A stretch of 64,000 nt of DNA from Kutzneria kofuensis. Lineage in GTDB: Bacteria > Actinomycetota > Actinomycetes > Mycobacteriales > Pseudonocardiaceae. The notes below the pieces were generated by a model, which saw nothing but the letters and a program-made list of their open reading frames with translations, was not told where the DNA came from and ran no database searches. Where the stretch lies: the NCBI RefSeq assembly GCF_014203355.1, contig NZ_JACHIR010000001.1, positions 5,954,038-6,018,037 on the forward strand. Direction: 5' to 3'. The number at the start of each line of letters is the position of its first letter. Within the stretch, counting starts at the first letter, position 1. Below, one piece after another: positions 57,364 to 64,000 of the stretch. The translations under genes were made by a program, and so were the position numbers.

Positions 57364-58929
57364 GTGAGAACCTCTTCGCGCAACATCGCGATCGGCTGCG
57401 TCGCGGCCGCCCTGCTCGCGCTGCCGGCGGCGGCCAGCGCGGGCTCGGCCAACGCCTCAGCCCTCGGCCAGGACCTCGACTCCCTGCTGGCCAACCCCGA
57501 GCTCGCGGGCGGCCACGCCGGGCTCGTGGTCCGCAACGCCGACACCGGCGAGACCCTGTACTCCCGCCTCGGCGACGACCTGCTGGTGCCGGCGTCCAAC
57601 GAGAAGCTGGTGACCTCGGCGGCGGCGCTGGACCTGCTCGGCGCCGACTACTCGTTCGACACGATCGTCCGCCCGGCCGGCACGGTCTCCGGCGGCACGC
57701 TCACCGGCGACCTGTACCTCAAAGGCTTCGGCGACCCGAGCACCACGCTCGCCGACTACCAGGCCATGGCCAACCAGGTGAAGCAGGCCGGTATCACCAA
57801 CGTCACCGGCCACTTGGTCGCCGACGACACGTACTACGACAGCGTGCGCCTCGGCCCGGGCTGGGCGTGGGACGACGAGCCGTACTTCTACAACGCCCAG
57901 GTGTCGGCGCTGACCGTCGCACCCGACAACAACGCCAACGCCGGCTCGGTGAACGTGACGGTCGCGCCGGGCGCGCAGGGCCAGCCGGCGGTGGTGACCA
58001 TGACGCCGCCGAACACGTACGTCACCATCCAGAGCACGGCGACCACCGGCACCTCGACCGGCCTGTCGGTGAACCGCGTGCACGGCACCAACACGATCAC
58101 CGTCAGCGGCACCATCGCGGCCGGCGCGGCGGCCGTCACCAGCCAGATGTCGGTGGACAACCCGACCGCCTTCGCGGCGTCGGTCTTCCGCAAGGCACTG
58201 TCCGACGCGGGCGTGTCGGTCACCGGCACGACCACGTTCCAGAAGATGCCGACCGGCCTGTCCACCGTGGCCAGCCACACCTCGGCCACCATCGGCCAGC
58301 TGATGGCTCCGTTCCTCAAGCAGAGCAACAATCTCATCGCCGAGACGCTGACCAAGGCGGCCGGCGTGGAGCGGCTCGGCTCGGGCAGTTTCGGGGCCGG
58401 CGTCAACGCGCTGACCACCAAGCTCGGCGCGCTGGGCATCGATCCCGCCAAGTACAACCAGTTCGACGGCTCCGGACTGTCCAGGTTGGACATCGTCAGC
58501 CCGGCGCAGATCGCCCAGCTGCTGATCAACGCCAAGTCCCGGCCGTGGTTCCAGACCTGGTACGACGCGCTGCCGGTGGCCGGCAACAGCAACCCGGCGA
58601 TCGGCGGCACGCTGGCCAACCGGATGGCCGGCACGCCCGCCGCGAACAACGTGCACGCCAAGACCGGCTCGATGACCGGCGTCAGCGCCCTGTCCGGTTA
58701 CGTCACCGCCGCCGACGGTGAGAAGCTGGTGTTCTCCTTGGTGTCGAACAACTTCCTGCCCGGCTCGGTCAAGGACGTCGAGGACGCCGTCGCGGTCCGG
58801 CTGGCCCAGTACAACGGCGCCGACGACACCTCGCACGCGCCGCGGCTCGTCCCGCACGCCAAGACTACGCCGGGCAAGGTGACGGATCCGCGGGCGAGCC
58901 TGGAGTGCTCCTGGACCCACAGCTGCTAG
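57364..58929 (+). CDS. dacB: D-alanyl-D-alanine carboxypeptidase/endopeptidase (PBP4, peptidase S13)
   Basis: 521 residues from GTG 57364. A signal peptide (NIAIGCVAAALLALPAAASA) is followed by the S13 serine hydrolase: SxxK as Ser78-Asn-Glu-Lys81 (VPASNEKL), a large insert (about 110-260) with the GDLYLKGFGDPS segment, SxN in LKQSNNLIAE, and KTG in HAKTGSMTG. It trims or cuts peptidoglycan peptide bridges outside the membrane. The C-terminus has two cysteines (LECSWTHSC) that could form a disulfide. Confidence 0.93.
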   Translation: MRTSSRNIAIGCVAAALLALPAAASAGSANASALGQDLDSLLANPELAGGHAGLVVRNADTGETLYSRLGDDLLVPASNEKLVTSAAALDLLGADYSFDTIVRPAGTVSGGTLTGDLYLKGFGDPSTTLADYQAMANQVKQAGITNVTGHLVADDTYYDSVRLGPGWAWDDEPYFYNAQVSALTVAPDNNANAGSVNVTVAPGAQGQPAVVTMTPPNTYVTIQSTATTGTSTGLSVNRVHGTNTITVSGTIAAGAAAVTSQMSVDNPTAFAASVFRKALSDAGVSVTGTTTFQKMPTGLSTVASHTSATIGQLMAPFLKQSNNLIAETLTKAAGVERLGSGSFGAGVNALTTKLGALGIDPAKYNQFDGSGLSRLDIVSPAQIAQLLINAKSRPWFQTWYDALPVAGNSNPAIGGTLANRMAGTPAANNVHAKTGSMTGVSALSGYVTAADGEKLVFSLVSNNFLPGSVKDVEDAVAVRLAQYNGADDTSHAPRLVPHAKTTPGKVTDPRASLECSWTHSC

Positions 58930-59087
58930 TCGCGCCAGATCGTTCGTGACACCCCGCGCACGAGCCTGGCGGTGCGCTCGGCGTGACGCCGCATCCGCTC
59001 CTCGGCGGCTGCGGCGTCACGCTCCACCAACGCGGCGAGGGCCAAATCTGGGTGCAACCTCCCGGCTTCCCGGGAGCGTGCACCCAT
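58926..59087 (-). pseudogene. Short frame resembling a GntR/FCD regulator C-terminus
   Basis: 53 codons from ATG 59087, ending in a TAG that overlaps the dacB stop. The sequence LALAALVERDAAAAEERMRRHAERT matches the last helices of FCD-domain regulators, whose pattern is D-x3-A-x3-M-x2-H. The remainder of such a gene is absent; a hairpin and the next regulator gene occupy that place. Read as a remnant; chance coding in GC-rich DNA cannot be excluded. Confidence 0.35.
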
Positions 59088-59101
59088 GCGCCCGGGAAGC
59101 C
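59064..59101. terminator. 11-bp hairpin upstream of the pseudo-receiver gene
   Basis: GGCTTCCCGGG pairs perfectly with CCCGGGAAGCC around 16 bases, between dacB and the LuxR-type gene. Confidence 0.5.
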
Positions 59102-59169
59102 CCAAAGGGCATCCTGATGGCACGGCTCGCCGAACCTGGGCGTGCCTGATGGGGAGGCAGGGGAATCTC

Positions 59170-59808
59170 GTGCTCAACACCATGACTCGCACCGCGGTAT
59201 TCGTGTGCGCGACCGACCCGATCCTGCGTGGTGGCATCGTGATGGCGCTGCGCGGGCGACCGGAGATCCAACTCGTCGACGACGCGCAGGCCGACCCGGC
59301 CCGCACCGTCGTGCTCGCGGTGGGGGACCGCTTCGACGAGCGGGTCACCGCGCTGCTGCGCCGGATGCGCGGCCGCGGCTACCGGCGCATCGTGCTGGTG
59401 GCCGGTGACATCGACGACAACGAGGTGCTCGCGGCCGTGCAGTCGGGAGTCTGCGCGGTGGCCCGGCGCGGCGAGATCGACGCCGAGGCGCTGGTCCGCC
59501 TGGTCAACGCGGCCCGGGCCGGCGAGGGCTCGATGCCGCCGGACATGCTCGGCCGACTGTTGGACCGGGTCGGCCGGCTCCAGACGAAGGTGCTCGAGCC
59601 GCGGGGGCTGCGGCTGTCCGGGATCTCCGCGCGCGAGACCGACGTGCTGCGGCTGATCGCGCAGGGCCTGAGCACCCGGGAGATAGCCAAGAAGCTGTGC
59701 TACTCCGAGCGCACGGTCAAGAGCCTGCTGCACGACGTGACGGTGCGCTTCGAGCTGCGCAACCGCTCGCACGCGGTGGCGTTCGCGGTCCGCGAGGGCC
59801 TGATCTGA
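59170..59808 (+). CDS. LuxR-type regulator with degenerate receiver
   Basis: 212 residues from GTG 59170 (AGGGGA 5 bases upstream; ATG 59149 or 59182 also possible). The N-terminal half folds like a receiver but lacks the acidic pair, the phospho-Asp (VVLAVGDRF) and the switch Lys (Arg in VARRGEI). LuxR HTH at about 150-210: ISARETDVLRLIAQGLSTREIAKKL and SERTVKSLLHDV. It should work without phosphorylation, perhaps by ligand or protein binding. No kinase nearby; a strong terminator follows. Confidence 0.82.
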   Translation: MLNTMTRTAVFVCATDPILRGGIVMALRGRPEIQLVDDAQADPARTVVLAVGDRFDERVTALLRRMRGRGYRRIVLVAGDIDDNEVLAAVQSGVCAVARRGEIDAEALVRLVNAARAGEGSMPPDMLGRLLDRVGRLQTKVLEPRGLRLSGISARETDVLRLIAQGLSTREIAKKLCYSERTVKSLLHDVTVRFELRNRSHAVAFAVREGLI

Positions 59809-59824
59809 GGAAAGGGAAGGAAAG

Positions 59825-60015
59825 GGTGGCGCGGTCGCGGGGGACGCGCCACCGCCGGGGGTGGCGCGGCAGCGGGGACCGCACCGCCCTTGACGGATCG
59901 GCGCGGACAGCGGCTGGGCTGCTGTCCGCGCCGATTTCGCGTGGCCGGACCGCCGTGCAGGGCGGCGGGTCCGGCCGGGAGGTGGCGCGGGCGTGCGGCT
60001 GACGTCCGCGCCACC
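59825..60015. repeat. Cluster of GGTGGCGCGG motifs and hairpins
   Basis: GGTGGCGCGG occurs at 59825, 59860 and 59981 and inverted at 59845-59853 (9 of 10) and 60006-60015. Together with GGCCGGAC/GTCCGGCC (59943-59976) and the 15-bp hairpin they fill the 219 bases between two convergent genes with foldable sequence. Confidence 0.6.
59897..59935. terminator. 15-bp perfect hairpin terminator
   Basis: ATCGGCGCGGACAGC pairs exactly with GCTGTCCGCGCCGAT across a 9-base loop, followed by TTTCGC; lies between the convergent LuxR and SulP genes. Confidence 0.7.
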
Positions 60016-60027
60016 ATCTCCCTTCTC

Positions 60028-62271
60028 TCACACGGTGATGTCGCGCAGGGCCCGGCGGTCGGGGTCGAGCAGGAAGACCTTGGCCGTCGAGATGTCGAAG
60101 TACATGCCGACCAGCTTGACCTTGCCCGCCGCCACAGCCGCGGCGACGTTGGGGTAGCTGAGCAGGTTCTCCAGCTGCTGCGCGATGTTGGCCAGGCAGA
60201 GCCGCTCGTTGGCGGGCAGCTCGGCGTCCTCGCCGGCGGTCGAGGCCAGCCGCAGCAGGCTCGCCTCGGCGTTGCGGAGCCAGTCGTGCAGCGCGGACGG
60301 CTCCTGCACCGACTGCGCCAGCACGGCCTTCATGGCCCCGCAGTCGGAGTGCCCGCACACGACGATCTCCTGCACGGACAGGACGTCCACCGCGTACTCG
60401 ATGGCGGAGCCGACGGAGGCGTCCTCGCCGTACCCGGGCACGAGGTTGCCGACGTTGCGCAGGCTGAACTGGTCGCCGGGACCGCTGCTGGTGAACAGGT
60501 TGGGCAGCACCCGGGAGTCCGAGCAGGTGATGAACAGCTGCTTGGGCTTCTGCCCGTGCTCGGCGAGCTCGCTCAGGAACGGCCGGACCAGCGGCGCCGC
60601 GTGCTTCTCGAACGCCCGGATGCCGGCGATCAGGTGGTCGTCGCTGTCGGACTGCGTGGGCAGCTCGACGTCGGCGGGCTCGGTCTGCTGCCAGTGCGAC
60701 CACGGCGCGAACCAGCGCGGTGGCACGTTCTGGCGCACGGACTTCCGCCGCGCCGGCCGGCCGCCGATGGCCCGGTGGTACCAGCTGTCCAGCACCTCGT
60801 CCACCCGCACCCGGCCACCGGTGCGCTCGTAGCCGATGCGCCAGTCGTTGATCGCCTCGAACACGCCGTGGTCCATGAAGTCGACGTGCAGCTCGAGAAC
60901 CACGTTCTCGCGCAACGGGATCGCCCGCAGCTCGCGCACGACCTTGCCGGCGCCGAAGAACACCAGCGAGCCGCGGACCGACACCAGCCAGCGCCCGTCC
61001 TCCCGCTGAACGTCCACAGTGGAGTGCGTGAGGCGGTAGAACGCCCTGACCAGCGCCACGACCAGGCCCACCAGCACGCCCTCGACCAGGCCGAACGCGA
61101 TCACGCCGAGCAGCGTCGCCGCGTACACCACCATTTCCCGGTGCCGCCACAGCTGCTTCATGTGCCCGATGCTGACCAGCCGGACGCCGATCACCACCAG
61201 GACCGCGGCCAGCGCCGCCATCGGGATCTGCTGCAGCACGCTGGACAGCAGCAGCACGGCCAGCAGCATCCAGGTGCCGTGCATGATCGTGGACCAGCGG
61301 CTCTTCGCGCCCGCGGCCACGTTCGTCGAACTGCGCACGATCACGCCGGTCACCGGCAGGCCGCCGAGCGCGCCGGACAGCGTGTTGGCCACACCCTGCG
61401 CGACGAGCTCCTTGTCCAGGTTGGCCCGCGGGCCGTCGTGCAGCTTGTCCACGGCCACCGCCGACAGCAGCGACTCGACGCTGGCCACCAGCGCGACGGT
61501 GAGCACACCGCCGATGATCGCCAGCACCGGCCCGCTGGGCAGCTGCGGCAGCACGACCTCGTTCAGGATGTCCGACGGCAGCGACACGCGGGTCAGGTCG
61601 AGTCGGAAGCCCGCTGCCACCGCCGTGCCGATCGCCACCGCGACCAGCGGCGCCGGCACCACGTTCACCCGCGGCAGCTTCGGCCACAGCACCATCACCG
61701 CGATGGTCAGCGCCCCGACCAGCAGCGCGCCGGGGTGCAGGCCGATGAGCTGGCCCGGCAGTGCCTCCAGGTTGGCCAGCACCGAGCCGTGGTTGGTGCC
61801 GCCGAGCACCACGTGCAGCTGGCCGACGGCGATGACGACGCCGATGCCGGCCAGCATGCCGTGCACCACGGCCGGCGAGAGGGACAGGGCGAGGCGGCCG
61901 ACCCGGCTCAGGCCGAGCAGGATCTGGACCAGGCCCGCGCCGACGGTGATGGCGGCGGTCGCGGCCCAGCCGAACTGCGCGACCAGGCCGGCCACGATCA
62001 CGGTCAGGCCGGCGGCCGGGCCCGCGACCTGCAGCGGAGCCCCGCTGAGCAGGCCGCCGACCACACCGCCGACGACGGCGGCGATCAGGCCGGCGATCAG
62101 CGGCGCGCCGGACGCCGCCGCGATGCCCAGCGACAGCGGCACTGCCACCAGGAATACGACAAAGGACGCGGGCAGGTCGAAGCGCAGCACCGAGCGCAGG
62201 CCGGTGGGCGGCCCCGCCGTCGTGTGCTCACCCGCGTGTGACTTCTTCGAGCGCTCCTCGGAGACGGTCAA
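60028..62271 (-). CDS. SulP anion transporter - beta-carbonic anhydrase fusion protein
   Basis: 747 residues. SulP membrane part (about 25-410, some 10-12 helices; DLPASFVVFLVAVPLSLGIAAASG, GPAAGLTV, GLPVTGVIVRSSTNVAAG), a STAS-like segment (about 425-500, HSTVDVQREDGRWLVSVRGSLVFFGA), and a beta-carbonic anhydrase (about 555-747) with zinc ligands Cys in FITCSDSRV, and His/Cys in CGHSDCGAMKAV. It should couple bicarbonate or sulfate transport to CO2 hydration, as proposed for the mycobacterial homologue. TTG start 62271 is supported by GGGGAG 7 bases upstream. Confidence 0.93.
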   Translation of the reverse strand: MTVSEERSKKSHAGEHTTAGPPTGLRSVLRFDLPASFVVFLVAVPLSLGIAAASGAPLIAGLIAAVVGGVVGGLLSGAPLQVAGPAAGLTVIVAGLVAQFGWAATAAITVGAGLVQILLGLSRVGRLALSLSPAVVHGMLAGIGVVIAVGQLHVVLGGTNHGSVLANLEALPGQLIGLHPGALLVGALTIAVMVLWPKLPRVNVVPAPLVAVAIGTAVAAGFRLDLTRVSLPSDILNEVVLPQLPSGPVLAIIGGVLTVALVASVESLLSAVAVDKLHDGPRANLDKELVAQGVANTLSGALGGLPVTGVIVRSSTNVAAGAKSRWSTIMHGTWMLLAVLLLSSVLQQIPMAALAAVLVVIGVRLVSIGHMKQLWRHREMVVYAATLLGVIAFGLVEGVLVGLVVALVRAFYRLTHSTVDVQREDGRWLVSVRGSLVFFGAGKVVRELRAIPLRENVVLELHVDFMDHGVFEAINDWRIGYERTGGRVRVDEVLDSWYHRAIGGRPARRKSVRQNVPPRWFAPWSHWQQTEPADVELPTQSDSDDHLIAGIRAFEKHAAPLVRPFLSELAEHGQKPKQLFITCSDSRVLPNLFTSSGPGDQFSLRNVGNLVPGYGEDASVGSAIEYAVDVLSVQEIVVCGHSDCGAMKAVLAQSVQEPSALHDWLRNAEASLLRLASTAGEDAELPANERLCLANIAQQLENLLSYPNVAAAVAAGKVKLVGMYFDISTAKVFLLDPDRRALRDITV

Positions 62272-62461
62272 CGTCTAACTCCCCAGAGAATCGGTAGCTG
62301 ATGATCCGTGACCCCCATGATGCCGAGAGTTACCCCCAAGAGAGGTCAACGGACTGTAAATATTACTTTACCCTCAGCTGGCGGTGGGAAAGTGGTCACG
62401 GTCACGCTCGATTGGGTGAGGTTCCGGCCCTGTCTGCCCGGTATTGCGTTACGTCGCGTGA

Positions 62462-63178
62462 TCAAGACTGCGGCAACCGGGCGGCGACGCCGTCGATGAC
62501 GTGGGCCAGGCCCCGCTCGAAGGACTGCTCCTCGCGGTCCGGAGAGTGCGGCACGGTCGCCTCCATCCAGTATTGAGTGAGCCTCGGGTAAAGGCCGCTT
62601 TCCGCGACGATTCGCCCGTAACGGGCCTGACCCTGGATGTACTGGGCGAAGTCCAGGCCGGACCGGCGCATCGCCTCGCTCTCCGCCACCTCGGTCATGG
62701 TGTGGCCGCGCACGTACGCCAGCAGTGTGTCGACGACGATCATCTTCTGGTCCGGGTCCATCGGCAGTCCGTCCAGTGCGGAAAGCGCGTGCTCCAGGCT
62801 GCGCAAGCTGTTCGGTCCCAAGATGGGACGGCCGGCGGTGAGGGTGGCCGTCCACGGATGACGTCGGATCATCCGTCGGGTGTGGTGGGCGATCTCGCGG
62901 AGGTCGTGCCGCCAGTTTCCGGTGTGTGGCGTCAGGCGTTCCTCGCCCAGCACCGCGTCCAGCATCAGGTCGTACAGCTCGTCCTTGCTGTTGACATAGC
63001 GGTAGAGCGACGCCGCGCCGGTCCCGAACGCCTGGGCGACCCGTCGCATGGACACCGCCTCGATGCCCTCCGCGTCGGCGATCGCCACCGCGGTCGCGGT
63101 GATCTGGTCCCGGCTGTGCGCACGGCGCGGGCCCCGGTTGCCGCGCTCGGGACGCTCCCAGATCAGTGGCTCGTTCAT
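62462..63178 (-). CDS. TetR family regulator with TetR_C domain
   Basis: 238 residues from ATG 63178. HTH at about 26-70 (ITATAVAIADAEGIEAVSMRRVAQAFGTGAASLYRYVNSKDEL). The C-terminal part (WRHDLREIAHHTRRMIRRHPW, RSLEHALSALDGLP) is like TetR/ActR drug-sensing regulators. Divergent from an FAD monooxygenase gene, the usual pairing for flavoprotein or antibiotic-resistance control. TACAGT lies 7 bases before the ATG. Confidence 0.9.
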   Translation of the reverse strand: MNEPLIWERPERGNRGPRRAHSRDQITATAVAIADAEGIEAVSMRRVAQAFGTGAASLYRYVNSKDELYDLMLDAVLGEERLTPHTGNWRHDLREIAHHTRRMIRRHPWTATLTAGRPILGPNSLRSLEHALSALDGLPMDPDQKMIVVDTLLAYVRGHTMTEVAESEAMRRSGLDFAQYIQGQARYGRIVAESGLYPRLTQYWMEATVPHSPDREEQSFERGLAHVIDGVAARLPQS

Positions 63179-63180
63179 TG

Positions 63181-63200
63181 CGAACACTGTACTCAGTTCG
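63181..63200. promoter_or_regulatory. Candidate operator and leaderless -10 between tetR and the monooxygenase gene
   Basis: CGAAC-N10-GTTCG (63181-63200) spans the tetR -10 TACAGT (63191-63186, minus strand). A further GAAC-GTT-GTTC lies at 63217-63227. Confidence 0.4.
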
Positions 63201-63243
63201 GTAGCGTGAAAACCGCGAACGTTGTTCTCGGTTAGGGGGAGTG

Positions 63244-64000
63244 GTGGACTTCGACGTGGTGATCGCCGGCGGCGGCCCGGTCGGCATGACGCTGGCCGTG
63301 GAGCTGGGGCTGGCCGGAGTGAGCGTGCTGGTGCTGGAGGGGCTGACGCCGACGCGGCGGCGCGAGGTGGACGGCCCGATGGGTGCGCGGGCGATGAACG
63401 TGCCCACGGTGGAGCACTTCGACCGGCGCGGCCTGTTGCCGGCGGTGCGCAAGGCCCAGCAGGGCGCGCCCGAGCTGTGGGGCGAGGACGAGAACGGGGA
63501 CGCGGCCAGCATCGGGCACTTCTCGCTCATCTTCGCGCGGAGCTCGCTGCTGGACCGTGACGACCCGGACCTGCGCCGGGTCGGCCGCCGGGTCGGCGGC
63601 GGAGGTTTTGTGCACCGGGCGGAGTTGGTGGACCTGCTGGCCGACCGGGCCCGCGAGCTCGGCGTCGAGATCCGGCACGGCATGGCGGTGACCGGCTTCG
63701 ACGCCGACGCCGACGGTGTGACCGTTCATGCCGGCACACAACGGTTCCGGGCCGGCTGGCTGGTCGGCTGCGATGGCGCGCACAGCGCGGTGCGGCGGCT
63801 GGCCGGCATCGACTTTCCCGGCGTGGAGCCGGAACAGGTGTCGTACCAGGCCGTGGTGGAACTGGACGGCGACCTGCCCGGGGGCGGATTCACCGACACC
63901 GGCTTCTATATGAGCATCGAGCTGGGTGAGGGTGTGCGTCTGGTCGGCCCCACCGAATACGTGAGCGGGCCGGTGGACCGGGACGTGCCCGTGACGGCCG
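63244..64000 (+). CDS. FAD-dependent aromatic hydroxylase-type monooxygenase, N-terminal part
   Basis: Partial: at least 252 residues, cut by the window end. GTG 63244 (or the adjacent GTG 63241) follows AGGGGGA. FAD-binding GGGPVGMTLAVELG at about 10-24 with the acidic end of strand 2 in VLEGLTP, and the second FAD/NADPH motif GWLVGCDGAHSAVRR at about 172-186. Resembles PheA/TetX-like class A flavin monooxygenases. Probably controlled by the divergent TetR protein. Confidence 0.9.
   Translation, partial: MDFDVVIAGGGPVGMTLAVELGLAGVSVLVLEGLTPTRRREVDGPMGARAMNVPTVEHFDRRGLLPAVRKAQQGAPELWGEDENGDAASIGHFSLIFARSSLLDRDDPDLRRVGRRVGGGGFVHRAELVDLLADRARELGVEIRHGMAVTGFDADADGVTVHAGTQRFRAGWLVGCDGAHSAVRRLAGIDFPGVEPEQVSYQAVVELDGDLPGGGFTDTGFYMSIELGEGVRLVGPTEYVSGPVDRDVPVTA

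Overview
The window is high-GC actinobacterial DNA, most likely from a member of the Pseudonocardiales (Kutzneria, Amycolatopsis or Saccharothrix type). The evidence is the very high third-position GC, frequent GTG starts, a dual-function PriA (hisA) with no trpF, a SulP-carbonic anhydrase fusion of actinobacterial type, an F420-type (LLM) oxidoreductase and many leaderless-looking promoters. I see no rRNA, tRNA, CRISPR array, prophage or intact insertion sequence. The layout (his, trp, lgt, gltBD, pyk) is that of a conserved actinobacterial core region carrying accessory genes.

Region by region. 0-2.2 kb: end of nadC and an oligopeptide-type ABC binding lipoprotein. 2.2-19.3 kb: the histidine genes hisD-hisC-hisB-(small membrane protein), hisH-hisA/priA, hisF-(membrane protein)-hisI. 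They are split by two accessory blocks. The first (5.4-13.9 kb) holds kptA, an ornithine cyclodeaminase-like gene, soxR, a P450-like gene without its heme cysteine, an orphan LuxR regulator, a large ATPase-LuxR regulator, an unknown gene and an acyltransferase. The second (15.3-17.8 kb) holds a Clp-N/HTH protein with twin operators, a small membrane protein, a Uma2 nuclease and an AAA ATPase. hisG, hisE and hisN are not here. 19.3-25 kb: a TetR gene, then trpE, a Trp-associated membrane protein, trpC, trpB and trpA; trpD and trpG must lie elsewhere.

25-36.4 kb: lgt, a two-component system, a ricin-type lectin, a P-loop kinase, a TAXI binding lipoprotein, two tandem dctA-like symporters, and an ABC importer of the iron-siderophore/B12 class. 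36.7-42.8 kb: gltB-gltD glutamate synthase. 43-50.4 kb: accessory genes, including a proline-rich beta-propeller surface protein, DUF4239, LLM oxidoreductase, DUF2461, a sigma factor with a pseudo-receiver regulator, a Nudix remnant and an alpha/beta hydrolase. 50.5-64 kb: pyk-tesB, uppP, a SAM methyltransferase, DUF2218/MarR pair, gnd, a PBP4-type carboxypeptidase, another pseudo-receiver LuxR regulator, the SulP-carbonic anhydrase fusion, and a divergent TetR/FAD monooxygenase pair cut by the window end.

The core is amino-acid supply (His, Trp, Glu) with central carbon (pyk, gnd) and envelope functions (lgt, uppP, dacB). The most notable non-genic signals are: a -10 hexamer TANNNT (or CANNNT) placed 6-8 bases before many start codons; two near-identical GTGAT-N4-ATCAC palindromes at the same distance from hisH and from the ABC importer gene; twin GTCAAC-N5-GTTGAC operators on the -35 and -10 of the Clp-N gene; a SoxR box in the soxR promoter; paired DnaA boxes before hisD; and a 127-bp nested inverted repeat whose ends are the stop codons of tesB and uppP. 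All functional statements are from reading the sequence and from family knowledge; no database search was run.
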